Origin: Neorhizobium galegae bv. orientalis str. HAMBI 540 | Lineage (GTDB): Bacteria; Pseudomonadota; Alphaproteobacteria; Rhizobiales; Rhizobiaceae | Length of the DNA stretch: 64,000 nt | Reading direction: 5' to 3' | Assembly: GCF_000731315.1 (NCBI RefSeq) | Contig: NZ_HG938354.1 | Coordinates: 620,001 to 684,000, forward strand | Shown here: one piece after another, positions 53,392 through 63,561 of the stretch | Layout: the number at the start of each line of letters is the position of its first letter | How positions within the stretch are numbered: the stretch's first letter is position 1 | Made by a program: the position numbers and the translations under genes | Notes under the pieces: model-generated | Database searches by the model: none | Told to the model about the DNA's origin: nothing | Seen by the model: only the letters and a program-made list of their open reading frames with translations

Positions 53392-54363
53392 ATGGAAATC
53401 AAGCAGCTGGAAGTGTTCCTCGCAGTCATGTCGGCAGGCAGCATCACCGCTGCGGCCCGCTTGCTCGACCGCTCGCAGTCGCAGGTGACGCGGCTCATTC
53501 AGGAACTTGAATCCTCCGTCGGTTTCGCACTTTTTGACCGCAACGGTCCGCGCATCACGCCGACATCGCGGGCGGTCGCTTTTCATTCGGATGCCGAGCG
53601 GTTCCTGACCGGTATCGGCCAGCTCAAGGAGCGTGCCAGGAATATTCTCTCGGAAGAGCCGGCGCCGATCGAGATCGCTGCGATCCCGGCATTCGCAAGC
53701 GGTTTGGTTCCGCTCGCGCTTGCGGAAATGCCGGCGGACCTCCTTCCGCGGAATGTGCATCTGCGCAGCATTTCGGCCGAGGCGGCCGTCCAGTCGGCGC
53801 TTGCCCGCACCGCGGATTTCTGCGTCGCTTCACTACCGGTCGAGCATCCGGGCCTTGATGTGCACGGCCTGTTTCAAGCGCCTTGCGTTGCTGCGGTGGC
53901 GGCGGACGATCCTCTGGCGGGCAAGGACATCATCTCCGTTCGCGACCTGGCCGACCGCTGCCTCATCACCATGGCCAATCCCTTCCGGCTGCGTCGCCGC
54001 GTCAATCAGGCGCTGCAGGCGGCCGATGTCCGGCCATCGCGTGTCGTCGATACCAATGCGGCGCTGAATGCGCTGCAGCTCGCCTCCACGGGTTTCGGCG
54101 TCTCGATCGTGGAGCCCGCGACCGCCTATGGCCTGCAGCTCAAGAACGTCGAGATCCGCCCGCTCGATGTCGACATCCCGTTTCTCTGGGGCATTTTCTC
54201 GGCCGCTTCCAAGCCGCTTTCGGAAGGTGTTCTGGAGCTCATCCAGTTGATCATCAGGATGTCGGCCGCTCGCATCCCAGGCTTCGTGGCGCATGATCCC
54301 GGCCATATCGAACGCGTGGCGGATGCGACTTTCGGCGCCGGCGCGAACGCACAGGAGCAGTGA
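53392..54363 (+). CDS. LysR-family regulator, paralogue of the one at 33610
   Basis: This 323-residue LysR-type regulator has a DNA-binding domain in residues 2-60 ('SITAAARLLDRSQSQVTRLI'). It matches the regulator at 33610 along most of its length, including 'FDRNGPRITPTSRAVAF' and 'VPLALAEMPADLLP'. It overlaps the start of the flavin monooxygenase gene by 4 nt (GTGA), so here the regulator is part of the operon it probably controls. Confidence 0.94.
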   Translation: MEIKQLEVFLAVMSAGSITAAARLLDRSQSQVTRLIQELESSVGFALFDRNGPRITPTSRAVAFHSDAERFLTGIGQLKERARNILSEEPAPIEIAAIPAFASGLVPLALAEMPADLLPRNVHLRSISAEAAVQSALARTADFCVASLPVEHPGLDVHGLFQAPCVAAVAADDPLAGKDIISVRDLADRCLITMANPFRLRRRVNQALQAADVRPSRVVDTNAALNALQLASTGFGVSIVEPATAYGLQLKNVEIRPLDVDIPFLWGIFSAASKPLSEGVLELIQLIIRMSAARIPGFVAHDPGHIERVADATFGAGANAQEQ

Positions 54364-55850
54364 TTTTGAAGGCGCAGGACGCACAACGGATGAAAGGTCT
54401 GGAAGCGCTTGAACGGCGGCTTGCCGAGGACCTGTCGTTTCTCGAGCTCCCTCCCAAGGAGTGGGTGCCGGCGACCGAATATGATGGTGTCCAAGTTTTC
54501 GATACCGTCGTAATCGGCGCCGGCATGTGCGGCCTGGTGGCGACCGCATCGCTGAAAATGCTCGGCATCCATAACGTCGTCTGCCTCGACCGCTCTCCCC
54601 AAGGGCAGGAGGGACCGTGGGTGACGTTCGCGCGCATGGAAACGCTGCGCTCTCCCAAACAGCTGCCGGGGCCGGCGCTGGGCCTGCCGGCGCTGACATT
54701 CAGGGCATGGTATGTTTCGCAGTTCGGCGCGCAGGCATGGGACGCGCTCGGCAAGATCCCCAAATCGCAGTGGATGGACTACCTGGTCTGGTACCGCCGC
54801 GTGCTTCAACTGCCAGTCCGCAATCTCGTCACCGTCACCGAGATGACCCCGGTCAGCCAAGACCTGATCGCTCTCGACGTTTGGGATGCTGAAAGCGGCA
54901 GACAGGAACGACTTTATGCGCGGCACGTGGTTCTGGCGACCGGCCGCGACGGCCTCGGCGGCGGTTACGTGCCGGAATTCGTCGAGCGCGTACGGTCAAA
55001 ATTCTGGGCCCATTCCGCCGACGAGATCGATTTCCCGGCCCTGAAGGGCAAGCGCGTCGCGGTCGTCGGGGCGGGGGCTTCCGCCATGGACAATGCGGCA
55101 ACCGCGCTCGAAGCCGGTGCCGGCCAGGTCGATATGATCATCCGGCGCAAGGAACTCCCTCGCATCAACAAATTCACCGGCATCGCCAGCCAGGGTGTCG
55201 TCCAGGGTTTTGCCGGCCTCAGCGATGCGTGGAAATGGAAATTTCTCGACTATGTGCTCGGCGCCCAGACACCGCCGCCGCGCGATTCCACCCTGCGGGT
55301 GTCGCAACATCAAAACAGCCGGTTTTTCCTCGGCACGGCGGTGACCGGCCTACGGGAAAGCGGCGACCATATCGTCGTCGAAACGAGCGGCGGCGATGTC
55401 GACTATGATTTCGCGATCTTCGCCACCGGCTTCCGGGTCGATCTCGATCGCCGCCCCGAACTCAAGCATTTTGCGCCTTATATCCAGTTCTGGAGCGACG
55501 TCTTCACGCCCGAAAAGGGCATGGAAAACGGCGAGCTCGCCACATCTCCCTATCTTGGTCCCGATTTCGAATTTCTCGAAAAGCTTCCCGGCAGCTGCCC
55601 GTCATTGCATCTCGTCCATTGCTTCAACTATCCGGCCTCGCTCAGCCACGGCAAGTTGTCGGGCGATATACCGGCGGTCAGCGACGGCGGTCGTCGGCTT
55701 GCCCGCGGCATCGCCCGCAATCTCTTCGTCGCCGACCGCGAAACCCATTTCGCCAATCTCGTCGCCTTTGAAACGCCGGAGCTGCTCGGCGACGAGTGGA
55801 CGGATTCCGCCGCGATGATCCCGGCCATCCTCAAGGGAGCGGCCGAATGA
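54360..55850 (+). CDS. FAD/NAD(P)-dependent flavoprotein monooxygenase, paralogue of the one at 24805
   Basis: This 496-residue flavoprotein has 'VVIGAGMCGLVA' for FAD and 'VAVVGAGASAMDNAA' for NADPH. It aligns throughout with the protein at 24805: shared 'LDRSPQGQEGPW', 'RMETLRSPK', 'WMDYLVWYRRVL', 'LGPDFEF' and the closing 'TPELLGDEWTD'. It begins at a GTG overlapping the LysR stop by 4 nt. In this module it is followed by Dpp-type genes and an M24 protein instead of a polyamine importer and an M19 protein. Confidence 0.88.
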   Translation: MILKAQDAQRMKGLEALERRLAEDLSFLELPPKEWVPATEYDGVQVFDTVVIGAGMCGLVATASLKMLGIHNVVCLDRSPQGQEGPWVTFARMETLRSPKQLPGPALGLPALTFRAWYVSQFGAQAWDALGKIPKSQWMDYLVWYRRVLQLPVRNLVTVTEMTPVSQDLIALDVWDAESGRQERLYARHVVLATGRDGLGGGYVPEFVERVRSKFWAHSADEIDFPALKGKRVAVVGAGASAMDNAATALEAGAGQVDMIIRRKELPRINKFTGIASQGVVQGFAGLSDAWKWKFLDYVLGAQTPPPRDSTLRVSQHQNSRFFLGTAVTGLRESGDHIVVETSGGDVDYDFAIFATGFRVDLDRRPELKHFAPYIQFWSDVFTPEKGMENGELATSPYLGPDFEFLEKLPGSCPSLHLVHCFNYPASLSHGKLSGDIPAVSDGGRRLARGIARNLFVADRETHFANLVAFETPELLGDEWTDSAAMIPAILKGAAE

Positions 55851-55888
55851 CGACCGTCATCCTCTATCGCACGGGGTGCTGGCCGTGA
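55847..55888 (+). other. 13-codon ORF bridging two genes by stop-start overlaps
   Basis: An ATG overlapping the monooxygenase stop (ATGA) opens a 13-codon frame whose TGA overlaps the GTG at 55885 of the permease (GTGA). This would let ribosomes hand over from one gene to the next. It may be chance, but it supports 55885 as the permease start. Confidence 0.35.
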
Positions 55889-56802
55889 CTCGCTATCTTG
55901 TCGGCAAGCTGGCAGAATCGCTTCTCGCCATATGGGGCGTGGTCACGATCGTTTTTTTCGTGAGCCGCGTTCTCGGCGACCCGGCCGTGCTTCTGCTGCC
56001 GGTCGGCGCCGGCCAGCAGGACCTCGACGCGCTTCGGGCTTCGCTTGGCCTCGATCGCCCCATCCTCGAACAATATCTCATCTCCGTGCTGGCCATGGTC
56101 CGGGGCGATTTCGGCGTTTCCTTCCAGCACCAGCGCCCTGCCATGGATGTCGTTCTCGAACGCATGCCGGTGACCGCCACGCTCGCCGGAACCGCGCTTT
56201 TGTTCGGGACGCTGATCGGAGCGGTGGCCGGTGCCATCGCGGCGCTGAAACGCGGCACCATCTCGGAATTCATCGTCATGGTGGCGGCTCTTCTGGGCCA
56301 GGCGACCCCGGTTTTCTGGCTCGGCATCATGCTGATCCTGGTATTTTCGGTCGATCTCGGCTGGTTCCCGACGGGTGGCTCGGGAACCATCGCGCATCTG
56401 GTGCTGCCGGGACTGACGCTGTCGGTCTTCGTGTCGGCGTCGATCGCCCGTCTGCTCCGATCGTCGCTGCTCGACATCATGCGCGAAGACTATGTCCGAA
56501 CCGCGCGGGCCAAGGGCCTGCTGCCGCGCACCGTGTTTTTCTGGCACATCGCACGAAACGCGCTGATCCCGGTGATTACGATGATCGGCATCATCGCCGG
56601 CGAGCTTCTCGGGGGATCGGTGGTCATCGAAACCGTGTTCGCCTGGCCTGGCGTCGGGCGCATCATCATGCAGGCGATCCAGGCCCAGGATTTCCCGGTC
56701 ATCCAGGCTGGGGTCGCACTGGTCGCCGCCATCTTCATCGTCGTAAACTTAGCGGTCGATTTGCTCTATGGCGTGCTCGATCCGCGCATCCGTCGGCGAT
56801 AG
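55885..56802 (+). CDS. Peptide-type ABC importer permease (DppB family)
   Basis: This DppB-like inner-membrane permease of 305 residues (308 if the GTG at 55876 is used) begins with the helix 'LLAIWGVVTIVFFVSRVLG', then 'LRASLGLDRPILEQYLI', with the C-terminal 'WPGVGRIIMQAIQAQDFPVI'. It is the first transporter gene of the second monooxygenase module. No binding-protein gene is seen in the window for this system; it may lie beyond 64000. Confidence 0.92.
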   Translation: MTRYLVGKLAESLLAIWGVVTIVFFVSRVLGDPAVLLLPVGAGQQDLDALRASLGLDRPILEQYLISVLAMVRGDFGVSFQHQRPAMDVVLERMPVTATLAGTALLFGTLIGAVAGAIAALKRGTISEFIVMVAALLGQATPVFWLGIMLILVFSVDLGWFPTGGSGTIAHLVLPGLTLSVFVSASIARLLRSSLLDIMREDYVRTARAKGLLPRTVFFWHIARNALIPVITMIGIIAGELLGGSVVIETVFAWPGVGRIIMQAIQAQDFPVIQAGVALVAAIFIVVNLAVDLLYGVLDPRIRRR

Positions 56803-56810
56803 GTGCGGTC

Positions 56811-57668
56811 ATGAAAGCGTTCTTCCTCGCCCTTCTGAAAAGCCGCGCCGGACTGTTCGGTTTCCTGCTGGTGTCGGTCTTCGTGCTGGCCGCAATTCTC
56901 GCGCCCTATCTCGGCCTGCCGGTGCCGACGCGATCCAACCTGCTTGCCCGCATGGCAGCTCCCACCTGGACGGGGTTGTTTTCGCCCGGCGCCCATCCGC
57001 TCGGCACCGATGAACTCGGCCGCGATATCCTGTCCCGCATCGTCCACGGCAGCCGGATCACGCTGGCGATTGCGGCCGCGGCCGTCATCCTGGGCGGCAT
57101 CGTCGGCACGCTGCTTGGCATTGTCGCCGGTTACTACCGCGGCATGGTCGATCGCGTCCTGATGCGCATCGTCGATATCCAGCTCGCCTTGCCGCTGATG
57201 CTTCTGGCCCTTCTGGTGGTTGCGGCGCTCGGACCCTCGACCCGCAACCTCGTCATCGTGCTCGCCTTGACGAGCTGGCTCCGCTACGCCCGCATCATCC
57301 GTGGCCAGGTGCTTGCCCTTCGCGAGCGCGAGTTCATCCTGTCGGCCCATGCGATCGGTGCGGGGACCTGGCGCATCATGCTCAAGCACCTGCTGCCGAA
57401 CGTCATGACCCCGGCGCTGGTGATCGCGACGCTGGAACTCGCCCGCATCATCATCATGGACGCGGCGCTCTCGTTTCTCGGGCTTGGCGTCCAGCCGCCC
57501 AATCCGAGTTGGGGTCGCATGCTGGCCGATGGCCGCGTCTACATCTCGACTGCCTGGTGGATCGTCACCTTCCCCGGCATTGCCATTCTCCTGACCGTGC
57601 TCAGCGTCAACCTTCTGGGTGACTGGCTGCGCGATCATTTCGATCCGAAATTGAGGACCATGCGATGA
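56811..57668 (+). CDS. Peptide-type ABC importer permease (DppC family)
   Basis: This 285-residue DppC permease has 'FGFLLVSVFVLAAILAPYLG' near the N-terminus, 'HPLGTDELGRDILSRIVHG' and 'SFLGLGVQPPNPSWGRMLAD'. The ATG at 56811 follows the DppB stop by 8 nt and gives the standard length; the frame is open upstream only as the shadow of DppB. Its stop overlaps the M24 gene by 4 nt. Confidence 0.93.
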   Translation: MKAFFLALLKSRAGLFGFLLVSVFVLAAILAPYLGLPVPTRSNLLARMAAPTWTGLFSPGAHPLGTDELGRDILSRIVHGSRITLAIAAAAVILGGIVGTLLGIVAGYYRGMVDRVLMRIVDIQLALPLMLLALLVVAALGPSTRNLVIVLALTSWLRYARIIRGQVLALREREFILSAHAIGAGTWRIMLKHLLPNVMTPALVIATLELARIIIMDAALSFLGLGVQPPNPSWGRMLADGRVYISTAWWIVTFPGIAILLTVLSVNLLGDWLRDHFDPKLRTMR

Positions 57669-58855
57669 ACCAGCTTTCCCGTTCCACGTTACCGCCCCGC
57701 GTCGGACGCCTGAAGGCCGGGATGGCCAGGCAGGGCGTCGATGTCATCGTCTCCTTCAAACCGGAAAACAGCTTCTATTTCACCGGCTTCAACCCGATCA
57801 TCTATTCCCACCCGGTGATCGCCATCCTGACCCCGGACCATGACCCGATCATGCTCGTGCATGCGCTGCGCGACGATCACGGCCGCGCCAGCGCCTGGGT
57901 GCCGGATATCCGCCTCTACGGGTCCTGGTCGACCAAGGTCACCATGGGGCCGAACTGGCAGGATGCGCTGGCCTCGATCCTTGCCGATCTCGGCGTGGCC
58001 GGCAAGACCGTCGGCATCGAGGAGGAATTCATTTCGATCCAGCGGGCCGGCCAGTTGCGCAAGGCGCTGCCGGACGCGGCATTCGCCGATGTCAGCCATC
58101 TGATCGACCATTGCCGCCTGATCAAGGACCCGGACGAGATCGCCAATGCCCGCATCGCCGCGCGGGCGGCCGATCTTGGCATGGATACGGCGATCGCAAC
58201 CCTTGCCGCCGGCGGCAACGAGCGGGAGGTCGCCATCGCCTCCATGCATGCGATGAACACGCTGTGGACCGCCGAATATCCCGATGTCGAGGTCTGCGAC
58301 TTCGGCTCGCTGGAAGGCGGGGTCCAGAACGGCATGGCGACCTGGGTGCTCTCGGGGCCGCGCATGTTCTACAATTGCGACAACCCCACCCAGCGCAAGC
58401 CTCAGCGCGGCGAGGCTGTCTCGGTGTTGATCTGGACGATCGCCAACGGCATCCACGCCGAAAACGAGCGCACCATCGCGATGGGCCCGCTCCCGGAGGT
58501 CAACAAGCGGGCGCTCGACGCCATTCTCGAAATCCGCGAAGAGGTCGATGCCCTGATCAGGCCCGGCACGCCCTACAAGGACCTGTTCGAAAAGACCCGC
58601 GAGGGCCTGAAGGCGCGTGGTTATGGTGCCAACATTCCGGGCCGCATCGGCCACGGGATCGGGCTTGGCGCACACGAACATTCCTCGCTCGACGCGTCGT
58701 CTTCGCTTGTGCTCGAACCGGGCATGATCTTCACCTTCGAGCCCAATATCCGCGTTCCCGGCGTCTGCGCGACGCAGATCTCCGATACCGTTCTCGTCAC
58801 CGAGACCGGCCGCGAGTATCTGACCCGCTCGGCCGGCGGCTATCTGGAGGTCTGA
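57665..58855 (+). CDS. M24 creatinase/Xaa-Pro peptidase-like hydrolase lacking metal ligands
   Basis: This 396-residue protein has the creatinase N-terminal domain (1-150) and the M24 pita-bread fold (150-396). Metal enzymes of the family use Asp, Asp, His, Glu, Glu. Here the two Asp positions are Leu255 and Glu266 ('NGIHAENERT'), His330 ('RIGHGIGLGAHE') and Glu359 ('FTFEPNIRV') remain, and the last Glu is Ser373 ('QISDTVLVT'). This pattern fits metal-free creatinase-like amidohydrolases (creatinase, ectoine hydrolase) rather than proline peptidases. It overlaps the permease by 4 nt and precedes the ATPases, so it likely cleaves a C-N bond in the imported compound. Confidence 0.88.
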   Translation: MNQLSRSTLPPRVGRLKAGMARQGVDVIVSFKPENSFYFTGFNPIIYSHPVIAILTPDHDPIMLVHALRDDHGRASAWVPDIRLYGSWSTKVTMGPNWQDALASILADLGVAGKTVGIEEEFISIQRAGQLRKALPDAAFADVSHLIDHCRLIKDPDEIANARIAARAADLGMDTAIATLAAGGNEREVAIASMHAMNTLWTAEYPDVEVCDFGSLEGGVQNGMATWVLSGPRMFYNCDNPTQRKPQRGEAVSVLIWTIANGIHAENERTIAMGPLPEVNKRALDAILEIREEVDALIRPGTPYKDLFEKTREGLKARGYGANIPGRIGHGIGLGAHEHSSLDASSSLVLEPGMIFTFEPNIRVPGVCATQISDTVLVTETGREYLTRSAGGYLEV

Positions 58856-58862
58856 GCGTCCG

Positions 58863-60787
<1,925 letters not shown>

Positions 60788-60791
60788 GAAA

Positions 60792-63068
60792 ATGACGCAT
60801 CTGTTCGCAACCCATTTCGGCACTTACGAAGTCGGCACGGATGCGAACGGGAAGCGCAAGCTCCTGCCGTTCCGTCACGATCCGGACCCTTCGGAAATGG
60901 GTCTCGGTTACCTGGATCTGGCCGACCATCCGGAACGCATTCGCGCCCCGATGGTCCGCAAGTCCTGGCTGGAGAAGGGGCCTCTTGCCGCCACCGGCGT
61001 TTCGCGCGGCCGCGAGGATTTCGTCGAGATAAGCTGGGACAAGGCTGCAGGCCTGATCGCCGGCGAGCTTCGGCGCGTGCGCGAACTTCACGGCAACCAG
61101 GCGATTTTCGCCGGCTCCTACGGCTGGGCCAGCGCCGGCCGTTTCCACCATGCGCAAAGCCAGCTCAAGCGCCTGCTCAATCTCGCCGGCGGCTTCACCT
61201 CTTCCGTCAACAGCTATTCCTATGGTGCTGCGGCCGTCCTTCTCCCGCATATCCTCGGACCGGACTACAAGGACGCCTGCGATACCTCGCCGTCCTGGAA
61301 CGACATTTCCGAAGGCTGTCAGCTGCTGGTCGGGTTCGGCGGCTTCCGGCTGAGCAATGCGCAGGTCGAGTCGGGAGGGACCGGCAGCCACCGCGCCGTC
61401 GAATGGCTGCGGCGCTGCCAGGACAAGGGTACGCGCATCGTCGTGTTCAGCCCCGCTTCGAGCGATGCGCCCTCCGGTCCGAGCGTCCGGCATGTACCGC
61501 TCCGCCCCAATACGGATGCCGCGGTCATGCTGGGCATGTGCCATACGCTGCTGAGCCAGGGCCTGTTCGACTGCGATTTCCTGAGACGCTGTACGACCGG
61601 CTATTGCGATTTCGAGAGCTATCTGGTCGGCGAGGCAGACGGCATCGCCAAGGATGCCGAATGGGCCTCGGCCATTTCCGGCGTGCCGGCGAAAACCATC
61701 GTCGAGATCGCCGAAGACCTGCATGACGTGCCGAGCCTGGTTAACGTCGCATGGTCGCTGCAACGGGCGCGGCGTGGCGAACAGCCGTTCTGGGCGGCGA
61801 TCGCTCTCGCCTCGATGGCGGGTCATGTCGGCAAGCGCGGCTGCGGTTTCTCCTTCGGGCTGACAGCCGTCAACTCCGTCGGCCAGCCGGTGCGGCGCCT
61901 GAAAGGGCCGGCATTCGAACAAGGCTCCAACCCGGTCCGCAGCTTCATTCCGGTGGCGCGGATCACCGATCTGCTCGAAAATCCGGGCGGGCGGATCGAC
62001 TACGACGGACAGGTTCTCGAACTGCCCGATATCCGGCTCGTCTGGTGGGCCGGCGGCAATCCCTTCCACCATCATCAGGATCTCAACCGGTTGGCCGAGG
62101 CTTTCCGGCGCCCCGAGACCGTGATCGTCACCGAGAACATGTGGACTGCCACCGCCAAGATGGCGGACATCGTGCTTCCGTCGGCGTTTCCCTTCGAGCG
62201 CGACGATGTCGCGGCGGCGTCGCGCGAGAACTGGCTGGTCTACAGCCGCCGTGTGATGGATCCGCCGGCCGGTGTCTTGACCGATCACGAAGCCTATTGC
62301 CTGATCGCCGAAGAACTCGGTTGCCGCCAGCAGTTCGACGAGGGGCTGACGACCGACGACTGGCTTGCCCGGATCTACGAAGGTTATCGGGAGCGTTATC
62401 CGGAACTGCCGGATTTCCAGGCGTTTCGCGTCCGGGGTTATGCCGCGCTCGACGAAGGCGAGCTTGCGCCGTCGCCCGCGAACCATTTTCGCGATTTCGT
62501 AAGAGACCCGAATGCGGCCCCGCTGAAAACAGCGAGCGGGAGGATCGAAATCGGGTCGAGCGCTGTCCGCGGCTTCGGTTATTCCGACATCGCCGGCCAT
62601 CCCGTCTGGCTGGCGCCGGAGGAGTGGCTTGGCGCACCGCTTTCGGCGAAACATCCGTTCCATCTCCTGTCTCCGCAACCCGCCCACCGCCTGCATGGCC
62701 AGCTCGAATACGGTCCCGCGAGCCAGGCGGCCAAGCTTGACGGCTACGAGCGGTTCACGCTGAGCGAGATCGACGCCAGGCGTCTTACCCTGAAACAGGA
62801 CGACCTTTGCGAGCTTTACAACGACCGCGGCCGAACGATCGCGGCGCTGACGATCGACGGTGGCCTGATGCCCGGCGTCGCCGTGCTTGCGACCGGCGGC
62901 TGGTTCCGCCCCGATGCGCAGGGCGTCGACCATGGCGGCAACCCGAATACGCTGACAGCGATTACACCCGCCTCGCATCTGTCGCAGGCGACCGCCCCCA
63001 ATTCATGCCTGATCTCGATCCGTCCATGGCCCGGATCCGCAGGTGGAACCTATGATGGGAATGAGTGA
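60792..63068 (+). CDS. Molybdopterin oxidoreductase, biotin/DMSO/TMAO reductase-like
   Basis: This 758-residue enzyme resembles the Mo-bisMGD family branch of BisC and TorA. Segments are 'AGSYGWASAGRFHHAQSQLK', 'YSYGAAAVLLPHILGPDY' with Ser143 as the likely Mo ligand, 'RLVWWAGGNPFHHHQDLNRL' and 'GGNPNTLT' near the C-terminus. There is no N-terminal 4Fe-4S cysteine set and no Tat signal, so it is a cytoplasmic S- or N-oxide reductase or related enzyme, as BisC is. It begins 4 nt after the DppF stop, placing it in the monooxygenase-Dpp-M24 operon, where it could reduce an oxide or act on the product of the flavoprotein. Confidence 0.9.
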   Translation: MTHLFATHFGTYEVGTDANGKRKLLPFRHDPDPSEMGLGYLDLADHPERIRAPMVRKSWLEKGPLAATGVSRGREDFVEISWDKAAGLIAGELRRVRELHGNQAIFAGSYGWASAGRFHHAQSQLKRLLNLAGGFTSSVNSYSYGAAAVLLPHILGPDYKDACDTSPSWNDISEGCQLLVGFGGFRLSNAQVESGGTGSHRAVEWLRRCQDKGTRIVVFSPASSDAPSGPSVRHVPLRPNTDAAVMLGMCHTLLSQGLFDCDFLRRCTTGYCDFESYLVGEADGIAKDAEWASAISGVPAKTIVEIAEDLHDVPSLVNVAWSLQRARRGEQPFWAAIALASMAGHVGKRGCGFSFGLTAVNSVGQPVRRLKGPAFEQGSNPVRSFIPVARITDLLENPGGRIDYDGQVLELPDIRLVWWAGGNPFHHHQDLNRLAEAFRRPETVIVTENMWTATAKMADIVLPSAFPFERDDVAAASRENWLVYSRRVMDPPAGVLTDHEAYCLIAEELGCRQQFDEGLTTDDWLARIYEGYRERYPELPDFQAFRVRGYAALDEGELAPSPANHFRDFVRDPNAAPLKTASGRIEIGSSAVRGFGYSDIAGHPVWLAPEEWLGAPLSAKHPFHLLSPQPAHRLHGQLEYGPASQAAKLDGYERFTLSEIDARRLTLKQDDLCELYNDRGRTIAALTIDGGLMPGVAVLATGGWFRPDAQGVDHGGNPNTLTAITPASHLSQATAPNSCLISIRPWPGSAGGTYDGNE

Positions 63069-63561
63069 CTTGGACCAGATCGACATCCTATCCGGCTTGA
63101 AACCGGGCTCCGAGCTCTACGCGATCCGCCGCGAACGACCGGAATTCGTGGAGGGCACCGAGCTCTGCCGCGAAACGGTGCTCAGTCCAAATCATGGCTT
63201 TGGCCTCAGCCATGCACTGCGCGCCGCGCTCGCCTCCCGCATGGCCCGCTCCATCGGACGCGAGGACCTGGCAGCGGTCTACGATCTGATGCTGGACGAA
63301 GCCGGCAGCGATGCGGACCTGGCCTCGATCGCCTCGGGTGCTGAAACCGCGGCGGCCGCCGATGCCTTTACCAGTGCCATTATCCGCCACGCCGACCTCG
63401 TCACCCGGACGCCGCGCAACAGCAGCAGGGCGGATATCGAGCGCCTCGAAAAGGCGGGCTTCACCAATCCGCAGATCATCGCGCTGTCCGAGCTGATTGC
63501 CTTCGTCAACTACGAGGCACGCGTCCTTGCCGGCCTCAGCCTGCTGGAGGAGGTCGAATGA
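63052..63561 (+). CDS. CMD/AhpD-fold protein (Avi_7170-like)
   Basis: This is a 169-residue helical protein of the carboxymuconolactone-decarboxylase-like fold. No CxxC is present. From memory it resembles the group named after Avi_7170 of Allorhizobium vitis, which travels with the next gene and with peptide importers; this was not checked by search. AGGTGGAA lies before the ATGs at 63052 and 63055. It overlaps the molybdoenzyme gene by 17 nt and the next gene by 4 nt. Its function is unknown, possibly radical or peroxide related. Confidence 0.75.
   Translation: MMGMSDLDQIDILSGLKPGSELYAIRRERPEFVEGTELCRETVLSPNHGFGLSHALRAALASRMARSIGREDLAAVYDLMLDEAGSDADLASIASGAETAAAADAFTSAIIRHADLVTRTPRNSSRADIERLEKAGFTNPQIIALSELIAFVNYEARVLAGLSLLEEVE

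Noticed and set aside
53112..53510. Plus-strand 132-codon frame before the LysR gene
   Set aside because: It overlaps the start of the LysR gene in another frame and shows no family pattern.
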